A DNA stretch of 64,000 nt from Pegea sp. RAD2-039 (taxonomy: Eukaryota > Chordata > Thaliacea > Salpida > Salpidae), in NCBI GenBank assembly GCA_034620365.1, contig JAQGEQ010000232.1:620001-684000 (forward strand). Reading direction: 5' to 3'. A model generated the notes under the pieces. It was not told where the DNA came from. It made no database searches and worked only from the letters and a program-made list of their open reading frames with translations. Both the position numbers and the translations under genes were made by a program. Below are positions 53,845 to 64,000 of this stretch, in pieces (position 1 is the first letter of the stretch; every line of letters starts with the position of its first letter).

Positions 53845-53880
53845 TGGAAAGTAAGCAAACATTAAACAGCTACAGACTAG

Positions 53881-56284
53881 TTGCTCGAAACTGAAGTTTT
53901 GTCATCGTTCATCGACAATCATTGCCGATTAGTTTTAAATAACTTCCGAATAAAAAAGGAATTCAATTTTTTAAACAGATTTTTTCAACTTATTTAAAAA
54001 GTAAATTTGTTTGGGATAATTTCGAAGCTAGTGTTCTAACATTTTAAAATATATTTTTTAATACAATTGTGTTTATGTATTCAAATTATCTAAGATTTAG
54101 AAGAACTAGCTTATAATGTTTTTCTTTTTCAGTATACTTAATACCATTTCAACAAATTTAGATTTACAATAAAACCAATTACTTAGGTCGATAAGGTACA
54201 TTTGTATTTTTATAAAAAAATAAAAAGTTTATTAATTACAGTATGGCCTATTAAAATTTCACCTTAAAAGTTTATTTTTAGTTGGTGCAAAACTAATACA
54301 AAATGAACTAAAGTAATCAAAACCAAGGTTTTCATGATTTCGTAATCAGACACCAGTAACTTTTTAGACAATGTTTGTTTAACTACACACATATAGGCTC
54401 GAAACCATGCTTTCGTTTGCTCAATGAATCATGATTAAATGAGCTTGATCTTTGAACCAGTAAAACCTTTTGTAGCTTTATTGTTGATAACTTTAGATAG
54501 AAAACAAGTATGTTTTTTTAATAATTAGAATATTTATTAATTTAATAACCTAGAAATTTAGAGTTGCCATTAGAAAATTAATAAACTATCATTGAAATGA
54601 GATATATAATTGTAAAGGAATAAATTTAGTTTGTTTTGATTATATTGGATATACAAAGAACCATCAGAAAAACAATCAATCCGAAAGTTTTATTTTAATA
54701 AAGTTTAAAAGTTAATATTTACTACCTATAAAAATTGTAATATAAATGCAAATGACATGAAAGTTGACATTACAGGTTATTGGCAATCAAAGCGTCACAC
54801 TGTAAACAATTCATGGCGTTTTCAATGTATATAACAGCAACAAACTGATATACCCTATTGATTTAGCAAATAATCATTTAAAAATTGTATGACTTCTGAT
54901 CATAATCATTAAGTAGTTTAAATTATTAATATTTTTAAATAGGAAACAAAATAAAGTCATTTCAAAATAATTTTATAAATAATAACTGTTTCAACGGTTA
55001 AAGTTTTTGTTATGATATAAAATGCTTATAAAGCTTTTAGCTGTACATCTTTTTAATTACATTTGTTGCCTGATTTTAAGGTCTTGTATAAAACTTGATT
55101 CACATGTGAAGTATTAAATTTATTTTGTTGCAGTATGGACAAATTTGATGAGACAAGATAATCATTAAACAACCAAGTATTGATTTCGATAAATAAAATT
55201 TATTTGTACAAGACATAAAAAGTTTTATTTTTCTTCTAACTTTTTTATCACTTATATATTTTTTATTTCATCTTTTCACATTAAACGTTTAAATTTTATT
55301 CAAGAATTACTTTTCTTTTTTAAATTATATTTATTTCATGTTTTCTTTATTTACTGATCTGAAACGACAAAGAAAATAAACGACGTACAAATAATTTGCC
55401 AATAAATGAAAGAACCGTATATTTATCAGCTTATAAATAAACAGAAACAGACCCATTTGTGGTAAAAATACATTTAATTTTAAAAGCTTTTATTCTTATA
55501 AATACATTAAAAGAACTTTTCTAGGGAAGAATACATAGAGATTTTGTCAAATGATTTATCTATTGAACTTTTTGAGCAATTTTTTTAGCAACTTTTATAC
55601 TTACTAAGGTTATAAATTGAAGCAATTTATTGAAATATTATTATAAGAGTTCATAGAGCTTAAAAAGTGTGATTTGAGTTCAAACGTTTGAGTCACTACT
55701 TAATTCACAATTATTCCATTTGCTTCCCACAAAATATCGAAGACTTGAATCTCAAGAAAGAAGTTTTATCTCTAAATAAGTGTTCATCTTTTAAACGGTT
55801 TTAGTTTATAATTTGATTTCTTTTTATTGTTTCCAGCAAAATATAGTTGAGATGTTAAACATAAAAATTTACTTTTCTAGAATTTGTTTCTGTTCTATAT
55901 AAATAAAAAAAATACAAATTTACATTTTAAAAACGTTTTATTTATGAAAGTAAAGTAAGAAATATTTAAATAGGGTGGTAAGTATGGTATATTGTATAAT
56001 AGTAAAATTAGAGGTTTACAAATTAGGTTTATTTAAAAGTATACAATTACAGAAGTTTTAAAAAATATTTGAAAATAATTTATGCTTTTTAATTCTTATA
56101 ATCTAAAATTAGCAGAAAATATGATGCTACTTTTTTTAAGTATAAATCTGATATGAGTATTTGCAATTATTACAATAGTAAACATCTTTTGTATTTAAAC
56201 CAGAATTTAAACTTAAATTTGTTACAATTATGAGTAAAAATTAAAAAAAAAATTTTGAAACAGTATATGAAGATTAGAGGAAAT
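53881..56284. other. A+T-rich intergenic region, no gene recognised
   Basis: Only the first part (to about 54010) is recognisable, as the transferrin upstream segment that has a diverged copy at 56365-56545. I looked on the minus strand for remains of transferrin exons between 54300 and 56280 and found none. Confidence 0.5.
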
Positions 56285-56545
56285 TGTTTAATCAATCCTT
56301 TTGATCTAATTATTTGAAATGTGAATATTTTTCTTTAAAACTTGCTTTAAAACCATTTCAATAATTGCTGCAACTAATTTGCATGAACATATACAAATCA
56401 AGCTATCAAAAATTGTTGCTCAAAACTAAAATTTTATGATTTGTTCTCAAACAATCTTCATCATTTCACAACAACTTCCGGAACGGATATAAATTTAGTT
56501 TTTATAACAACTCTTTTCAACTCACTTAAAAAATAAAAGTTTTCT
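56285..56545 (-). pseudogene. decayed copy of the transferrin 5' flank
   Basis: Collinear with 53728-54010. Shared words in order: TTTAATCA, TTGCTGCAA, TTTGCA, GTTGCTC.AAACT.AA.TTTT, AACTTCCG.A and TTTTCAACT. Spacing between the last four anchors (first base to first base) is 58, 60 and 41 bp at transferrin and 51, 57 and 41 bp here. The TATATAAG is replaced by TTTTAAAG and the ATG position is lost. No downstream exons were found, so this is either a decayed tandem transferrin duplicate or a partial duplication of its promoter. Confidence 0.65.
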
Positions 56546-57494
56546 TTTTGCAAAGAAATCTTACTTAAATGAAATACTAATAAATTGCATCAACGCTTTC
56601 AAGTTATTCAATCAATTATACTTTTGTTCAAGTTATCAGCTCTCAACTACTTTACGTAAGAACGTTTTAATACATAAGTTACTCTTTAAAATTGTTTCAA
56701 TTGTTTATTTTATCAGCTTTCGTTCACTTTAAGCTTTTTTTAAAATTATAAAATTTAAAATATTTTTATAAAGAAAATCAATTTTAATTAAAGTTAAAGA
56801 GAATAAATTCAAATTTTAAACAATCAATAAGCAGCAGAATCAAAAATGTTCTTTTTATTAAGCGTCTAGAACTTTTAGTAATTCTTAAAAATAATAAAAA
56901 ACACACAAGCTAAACAAATACCTATTATTTGGAAAAAGCTCCTATAAATTTTTTTATTTAAATTTGTATCTAAGTTTTTTATCTAAAATTCATCTCTTGA
57001 AAAACTTATAGGATAAAAAATATGAAGTTTAGATTTGTTAAATTTAATGATTTATTAATATTATTTGAATCACATTGGCAGTTGCTTGTTTTATATTCTA
57101 TATATTTTTAAAATCCTAAGAATATTTTCTATTGTATTACTTCTAATTCTTAGGTAAACTAAAATAGTTTCTTAAATTATTATTAAAATAATGAATTTAG
57201 CAAAAAATGACTTTATTTTATTTAGTAATTTAATTAACTAGTTAAAAACGATTCTATAGATATTTTAAAAATAAAAGTGAGCTTATCTATGGATGTTTTG
57301 AAATTTCTAAGTCTTATCTGCTCTATTAAACTATCCGAATTGATGCTTAAATAAAGAAAAAATAAATGTTTTTTGGAAGAAATTTTTATTTCAGCAGTTT
57401 TAAATTATTGATCTTCATAAACAACTGTTATCTTAAAATGATTTGATTAAATATTTTTAATATTTTGCTTATTTATTTATATATTACATTACAT

Positions 57495-58062
57495 GCAAAG
57501 GACTTACTAACACACATTTTCACAAATAATTATTATATATAATTAAGTCATAAATGTAGAAAGCAAAAGATGTAACATATGGCATTTCGATAGCACTCAA
57601 AGCATATAACAGTGAACAATTACATGGAATTATAATAATATAAAAAAGAAAAAAAAATTATAGTTTAGAAATGACAATGTTGGCAATATTATAACGGTTC
57701 AACTTCTTTTTGAACAACGCGAGTGATTTCGACATGACAATGTCTGATGGCAGCTGGTTCCATATACTAATTGTGAGGTATAAGAAAAAATTTACTCTAA
57801 TTAACGTACCAGGTGATATGAGCTTATTAAGATGTAATGTGTGTTGTCTGAGTTGATATAACTTGAGGGAAGGACTAATGGAAAAAAAGCATCGAATTTA
57901 AGGCCAATTAAACTGTGGATAATCTTCAGGGTAAGAATTATTCAATCCGTCAAACTTCCAAAGTATCTAAATTGAGGAAACTGAGACGATGTTCATAATT
58001 ATTGTATTTAATAACAGGTTTCCTGCATACCAATCTCGTGAATGTTGTCTGAATAGATTCAA
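57495..58062 (-). mobile_element. LINE 3' fragment, CR1/L2-like, copy 3 (decayed)
   Basis: Matches copy 1 from the 3' end up to the IESVQ-equivalent region. Shared words include GACAATGTTGGCAATATTAT, GATGGCAGCTGGTTCCA and AGGTGATATGAGCTTATTA. On the minus strand it keeps ISPSLKLYQLRQHTLHLN and STWNQLPSDIVMS-like residues with frame breaks. The terminal hairpin stretch is deleted near 57497. Same orientation as the other two copies. Confidence 0.85.
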
Positions 58063-58165
58063 TGTAAGTTCAATGTTCTAGTAAAATAGTAAATTTAACT
58101 TTAAATAATGTATTTAAAAAGCAAGACATGGAAAAGGCCAGATTGCATTTTGTATATTCAACGCA

Positions 58166-58242
58166 AGGCTGGAGATAGCAAATTATACAGCTTTTATAGC
58201 AAAACAGTGTAATTGCAAAAAGATAATAAAAAGGTCTTAAGT
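58166..58242. repeat. short diverged interspersed repeat, member B
   Basis: Partner of 7848-7931. It lies about 100 bp beyond the 5' end of LINE copy 3 and may be part of another element into which, or next to which, the LINE inserted. Confidence 0.55.
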
Positions 58243-61200
58243 AGGTTTACAAAATTGATGAAGGAAAAATAGGAGCTTTTAAAATTGTATTTATCTAAAA
58301 TATAAGTTATGAATAAAAACGTAAAATAATAAAATGAATTAGATAATAAAGAAATTATAAAAATTATATATTCCTTGTTAACAAAATTACTCCATTCATT
58401 TTTCAAACAAAGTTGTAAAAAAGTGATAGATTTTGATGTAGTGATGGAGTCGGAAAAGATTATATCCTAAGATTTATAAAACTAAAATTTCAACAAGAAA
58501 CTTTCCTTAGGGTTGATTAGGTGAAGTAAATAATAAGATATTCAAGATACAATTGAAACTTGTCATCTTTAAAAGATGGTTAAGTGAAAGGTTATAAAGA
58601 TTAAAAAAACATTTTTAAGAATGATGCTTGATCGGATGGAACACTTATTTATATTTGTTAAATATTCATTCATAGGTTTTATAAGCTTTACATATCAAAT
58701 AAATAAATGATGAACCTTACTTAAAGACTTTTTGATTAGACTGACCCTAAATTCTTTTGAAATGAAAATAATTCTTCAAAATTGCCAACAAAAGTTACTT
58801 CAATTGAAACTTTTGTCAACCACCAAATAGAATGATAGTCACAAAAAGGTTCATCTAAAGAAATCAGATTCAATTAATTAAATGTTTGTAAAGTGTATCT
58901 ATTTAGTAACAAAATTAAGTTCTTGTCTGACTTTTTAGTTTTAGTTGTAATTTCTTTCAGTTTTTTTAATACTATGAAGTTAAAATTTGGAGATATCTAA
59001 GTAATGTGTAGGTTGCTTTTAAGAGCTGTGAATGAATAATGTCTTACAACTTTTTAATCAAGATCAAAATAAAATTAACTCTTATTTAAAAAGTTTTATC
59101 TTATTAGTCTCTTTTTTATCTTATGTATAACAAATTAAAATTTGCTTTATCTCTAAAAATTTAAGAATTTGTTTTTATATTGATATTTTAATGTCAAAAA
59201 AATAAAATTTTAGTTCGTTATAAAGAGCTGACTTAAAACAACTGATGAGTAGGTCTCTCTTTTTTTTAATAATTTACAATATTACTAACCTAGGTAATTT
59301 TGTTCTTTTTATTTGGAGTAATAATGGTAACAAAAAGTTCAAAACATTGAATTGTTTTATTTTCATCTGATAGTTTCATGTATTCTTATGATAAAAATCT
59401 TTTAAATTATTTAAGTAGTTCTAACTTGAACTAAAATTGTCTTATTCATCAATAATTAATTCAAATTACATTAAGTCTCACTTCATGTCTTTTGATGTCA
59501 AATTAAAATAATGAAAATTTCAAATGTAGAAATAAAGTAATTTTGTTACACTGGCTTACAAGGTTAATAGTTTAGGCTAAAACAAAAAACTGCTGCAGTT
59601 TTTACTTAATATTATTGTTTATTAGTCTATCTTTAAAAAATGGTTCGAATTACAATCATAGTTACGATATTATTACAAAATAAGAACTTATTTTAAGGTT
59701 TTTTTTGGTTTGATAGTTTTTAAATTTAAACCTATTTTTATAGACTTTATGATTAATTTTGTTGTTGTCAATTTTTAAGTCATTATATAACCTTATACAG
59801 ATACTAATCTTATACAGATAGTGTTAAGGCAAAATTTAATATTTTTAAACTTTCATAATCTCTTTTAAAGTTATTTCATCCAACTTAAGAACAAATAAAC
59901 ACAAGCAAGAAAGACTTACATACTGAAATATTTATTATCGTTCTTTCTGTAAGTCTTCCTTGCTTCAATCACCAATTTTGAAAATAATGATCAGGTTTTA
60001 CTTCTATTCTATTAAATACAGTAACTTCAATTCGATGTCTTGTTTAAGGAAGTGTAATTTTTAAAGTAAGATGTTTTTGTTCCAGTATTAGATTTTTGTG
60101 TATTTAGTTGATGTAAAAGTTGTGAACTGAAATATTGAGATATACTGAAATACAGAAATACTGAATGAAAAATGTATATTTTGAAGTCTAGGTAAGAATT
60201 ATTTTTATTGTTTGATTTTTTTTTGTAATTGTTTTACAGATTTATTTTACTATTTAATATTTTAAGTTGAGTATTTTTTGGAAAATATATGAGAAAGTTT
60301 AACATTTTGAAAATAGTATTACACAGATGTTTTATTGTAATTATGAAGCTATAAATGAATCCAAATACTATTCAACAAGTTTTAGAAAATTAATAAGTTA
60401 CAAAATATAGAATATAAGAATTTCTTAATCGCTACAAATTATGTGATTTTTAATAGCAAACTTAATTACAAAAAGAATTTTTATGAAAAATAAAACTATT
60501 TTTAGTCGAATTGATTTATATTCTTTAAGTTACATGAAATATTATATGATAATTTTCTCCAAATCATGAAACAAAATCTGAATAAACCCTAAATAACTTA
60601 TTGTTCAATAGTATTGCACAGTAGAATACTTATAAAAAATTTACTTCTAAGTTAACAAAATACAATTTTATTATTTATCAAGTATTTATCATACTAAAAT
60701 TATCTAATTAATCTTTCCAAATAGTTTTTATCAACTTATTATGAACCTTTAGTTACAAAATGTATAAATAAAGATATTCTAACAAATAAAAGTTTATAAA
60801 AACTTAAATATATCTAGAAAAGTTTAAGACGTTTACAGATTCTAAGATTTTTGTGATCAGAATTTGTAAATTATTAACAGAAAAACAAACGTTTGTTAAA
60901 TTTAATTTGTTTAATACCTTTCAACGTCATTTATTTGTTCAGTCTTCTGTCCTAGATATTAATATTTATAAAATGTAAACACCATCTACAACCTTTGGTA
61001 TATACTACTGGTACATCTCATCAATATTTAAAGTATTGATTCATCATTTTTTCATCACTTTCAAAAAACAAAGATTTATTTTTTTAACTTTTTTTTTCAA
61101 AATTTTTTTCATTTTTCATTGTCAATATAGGTTAGAAAATAGTGTCACTATTGATAAATTGCGTAACCATTTAAAATATAGTTCATTAAAATCCTCATAA

Positions 61201-61300
61201 TTTCAATATGGTCAAACATAAAGACTATTCTGTCTACATCGTAGGTTTAAGTAATGAGAAAATGACTTTTTATATTTAGAACAGGTTTCTACTTTCTAGT
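58243..61300. other. A+T-rich intergenic region, no gene recognised
   Basis: No exon with family resemblance on either strand. Contains the hairpin at 59903-59965. The 70-codon minus-strand frame at 58194-58406 is low-complexity F/Y/I/N-rich translation of A+T-rich DNA. Confidence 0.5.
59903..59965. repeat. 18-bp inverted repeat with a 27-nt loop
   Basis: AAGCAAGAAAGACTTACA (59903-59920) and TGTAAGTCTTCCTTGCTT (59948-59965) are reverse complements except at one position. Transcribed from the minus strand, the exception becomes a G-U pair and the stem is unbroken. Short for a microRNA precursor. Confidence 0.75.
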
Positions 61301-61318
61301 AGGAGCCTACAGGAGTGA

Positions 61319-61338
61319 TGACGTCACATCATAAATAG
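61319..61338 (+). promoter_or_regulatory. CRE palindrome and TATA-like element upstream of the FN3 gene
   Basis: TGACGTCA (61319-61326), the full CREB/ATF site, is followed by ATAAATAG (61331-61338), about 100 nt before the ATG. The arrangement looks like a compact promoter. An acceptor-like TTTTTATACAG ends at 61415, 21 nt before the ATG. Confidence 0.4.
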
Positions 61339-61436
61339 ATTTATTGTCAAACTTCAAGAAGAATATAGTTAAAATGAATTTATAAAAACCTGTTTTTGAT
61401 GAAATTTTTATACAGATAAGTTCCTAACTGGAAGAA

Positions 61437-63723
61437 ATGATAATTCTGAAGATTTTACTGTTGGTTAGCTATTCAGTATTCACAAAAACAATAGGTGAAT
61501 AAGAATTGTATATTTCAATAAAATTTACGGAATATTTTTCATATAAATATTTCTAAACTATTAGATGCTCCATCTGACTTAAAAGCGGTTGAACTATCAA
61601 CTCACAGCTTTTCAGTTTCATGGAGAAACTTTGACACGAGAGCCAGTGCATTTATTGCAACTATTTACCAATTAAATGATGGAGAAAAAACAGAACTTTC
61701 AAAGGTTTGTAAATTTGCGAATAAGATGGTTTAGTTGAAAACTAGACATTTAAATCGATACAAATTTGATTTTTAGAGAGTGGATGCTATTAAAACTTGT
61801 CTTTTAAAGGTAAGATACAAATCTGACTTCTTTAAAACCTTATCAACTTTTAAAATTGTGTTTAGTACATCAATGAAAGCTTTGCGACTTGGACAGACCT
61901 TATACCGGGCAAAACTTACAAAGTGTCTGTCTTATCAATAGATAAAAGAGAAGAGATTAGCGCTATTGTGGGTGAAGACATCACAACTCGTAAGATTTAT
62001 CAACAGATCAATAGAAATGAGACAGAAACCTGATCCACAGGACCAATGCCACCTTCGGGACTAAAAGCTCTTCCTTTTATGAGTAACGAAGCTCCTAGAT
62101 GGTTGTTAGATTCGGGAAGAGTTGATCTTTTAGAGAACATCACAATCTTTGGGATGCTTGTAGATTGGAGTAATCCTGTTATAGGAGTTTTTGATCATTT
62201 TTTGATCTCTGTGTATCCTCCACATGGGAAGATTTTTACAAGAAGAGGTTTGGAAGTTTTTATTCTAAACAGATCATTGATTGTGTCTCTAGTGAAAAGA
62301 TACACGGACATTTCGACCGAAAGAGTCATCTGGGATTTGCTTCCAGGATTTTATTATGACGTCATGGTCAGAAGTGAGAGTAACGGAGTTGAGAGTGAAC
62401 CGTCTTCAACAGGATTACGGATCCGTAGGTGATCCTAGCATCCAAAATGACATCTAATCTCAATTTTTTAGCTCCTGAAAAACCTGGAACGATTAAAATT
62501 GTTTCGGTGAGAGACGATCAAGTTTTGTTGTCTTGGGAAAGTCCTCATCGTGGGAAGATTGATGATTATATCATCCAATTATCACCACTAGGTGGAAACG
62601 TTGTGATTCCATCTAACCGTACAAAGAAGAAAAGACTTATTCGTAACTTAATTTCTGGTTAGTTAAGAAAGTAGTTAAAATTCTAGAAAAACTTATTTAT
62701 AATTGAAAAGAATTCAAACTGAAGTTGTATTTCAAGAAGAACATATGCTGAAGTCAAAATAAATTCAGCTGTAAAAAACTTGCTGACTAAAAACCAGTTT
62801 TAAACTATGTGATCAATCAAAATTGTTTTTTTTGTAGTTTTTCTTATAATTTAACAATTTCTATTATTTGTTGAAATTTATACAACAAATCTTAACTTAA
62901 AATTCTTATTTTTCGACAAATTATCTGAAAATGATTATAATTGTTTTCTGATTTACAAATCTGTCTAAAAACTATCTTTTAATTGGCTCCAAAATATAAG
63001 AATTAGAATCTGAAAGTATTTTATTTCAGTAATTAAAGTTTAACTTAAATTTTAAAACAGTTTAAAAGATGCAAATATTTTAGGAACAAAGTATTCAGCC
63101 AAGGTCTTTAGCTCAGTTGATTCTCTTCTGAGTATGAATGGGACATCAGTATCTTTCACGACTCCACCAAAACCACCTTCAAGCCAAATTCACGTGCCTC
63201 AAATTTATTCTAACTCAATTATATTGTTTTGGCAAGCAACTAAAGGAAATTTGGATTACTATCAAGTACAATTATTTTTCAAACTTTGCTGTGCTTCAAA
63301 TAACAACAATATTTTCCTATTGATTATAACCTGACTAAAAAACAGATTTCTACTATTCAAAATACCTAGTATGTTCATAAAACGTGATATAAGTATTTCT
63401 AGTAGTATAAGGTTTGGTGTTAAAGAAGCAATTATTTACAGATTATTTACTACCCCACTAAAAATCGTGACAGAAAATATCTGAAAACAACAAATCAAAC
63501 AATTACTCTTGAAAACCTAACAGAAAACACAGAGTATACTATAGAGGTGTATACAGCAAGTAATGGAATATATAGTTTACCAAAAATTATAAAAGCTATA
63601 ACTAGTAAGTATTAAAATTACTAAAATCAATATTGGAGGCATTATCAAGGAACTTTTATTTCAGAACCGAAACCGATAGAAGTGAACGAGGCAGAACTAA
63701 ACCATGACACAAATATGAGTTAG
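61437..63723 (+). CDS. secreted protein with four fibronectin type III domains
   Basis: Exons: 61437-61494, 61565-61704, 61777-61809, 61866-61989, 62041-62424, 62472-62657, 63084-63265, 63442-63604, 63665-63723; phase is continuous, product 442 residues. Residues 1-17 or so are a signal peptide (MIILKILLLVSYSVF). FN3-1 spans 20-119 (W39, LIPGKTY with Y95), FN3-2 120-246 (W161; about 127 residues, longer than the usual 90 because of an insertion before its first strands), FN3-3 247-336 (W268), FN3-4 337-423 (W358, NLTENTEY with Y401). A short hydrophilic tail (424-442) ends the protein; there is no membrane segment. Domain borders carry phase-1 introns, typical of shuffled FN3 modules. The exon 5 donor is ATCC|GTAGGT, since the alternative AG|GTGATC leads to a stop. 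Likely an extracellular adhesion or matrix protein; I cannot tie it to a named family. Confidence 0.88.
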
Positions 63724-64000
63724 AAAAAAATTTAGTTTATTGTGTTAACATAAAAAGGTTTTCGGATAAAAGTTGTTAGATACATTTAGATGGAAATGTT
63801 TTTGTATTCAATTATATATTTTCTACAACATTGCTTACGGCAGTAATTGTGTTTCAGCTTCCAGTTGAACTAGTTCCACAAGCTTATAGTATTTCATTTC
63901 TACAATTTTGTACTTATCATATTTTATAAAGTTTTTTTTCTCAAATTTGTTGCCAAGTTCAAATCATGACAAAAAAAGTATGAAACTTTCAGAGGACTTT
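63724..64000. other. 3' flank of the FN3 gene
   Basis: A+T-rich. No perfect AATAAA is visible after the stop in the remaining 277 bases, so the transcript end is not defined here. Confidence 0.4.

Overview
The window looks like nuclear DNA of an invertebrate animal. It is strongly A+T-rich (roughly three quarters A or T by eye). Genes are split into short exons with GT..AG introns from about 50 bp to nearly 12 kb. The gene set is metazoan: an Hmx homeobox gene, the tRNA methyltransferase subunit TRM6, a transferrin and fibronectin type III domains. It also holds decayed 3' ends of a CR1/L2-like LINE. I cannot name the phylum from this sequence. A single-lobe transferrin and acceptor-like sites just before several start codons are suggestive but not decisive.

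Layout. 1-4.4 kb: no host gene, one LINE 3' fragment (minus strand). 4.4-8.6 kb: a complete seven-exon TRM6 gene on the minus strand; its last intron holds a second LINE fragment, and its last exon is a 99-nt piece that is easily missed. 8.6-19.8 kb: no gene recognised; one perfect 18-bp inverted repeat and a GC-balanced island at 17.7-18.6 kb. 19.8-39.8 kb: a complete four-exon Hmx gene on the plus strand with large introns that contain GC-balanced islands. 40.6-42.6 kb: another GC-balanced island with a TATA-like promoter and a 29-codon open frame. 42.6-50.2 kb: nothing recognised. 50.3-51.6 kb: a seven-exon gene for a secreted, lysine-rich protein built from four tandem amphipathic modules, one per exon; I recognise no family. 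52.2-53.7 kb, minus strand and tail-to-tail with it: a complete eight-exon single-lobe transferrin with all four iron ligands. 56.3-56.5 kb: a decayed copy of the transferrin upstream region. 57.5-58.1 kb: a third LINE fragment. 61.4-63.7 kb: a nine-exon gene for a secreted protein with four FN3 domains, plus strand.

The five genes do not form one pathway. TRM6 is a housekeeping tRNA-modification subunit and Hmx a developmental transcription factor whose surroundings look regulatory. The last 14 kb hold three secreted-protein genes, of which the convergent modular peptide gene and transferrin are the most interesting. Exon boundaries below were worked out by hand: reading phase is continuous through every intron, and each gene starts with ATG and ends in an in-frame stop. 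Transcripts were not available to confirm them.
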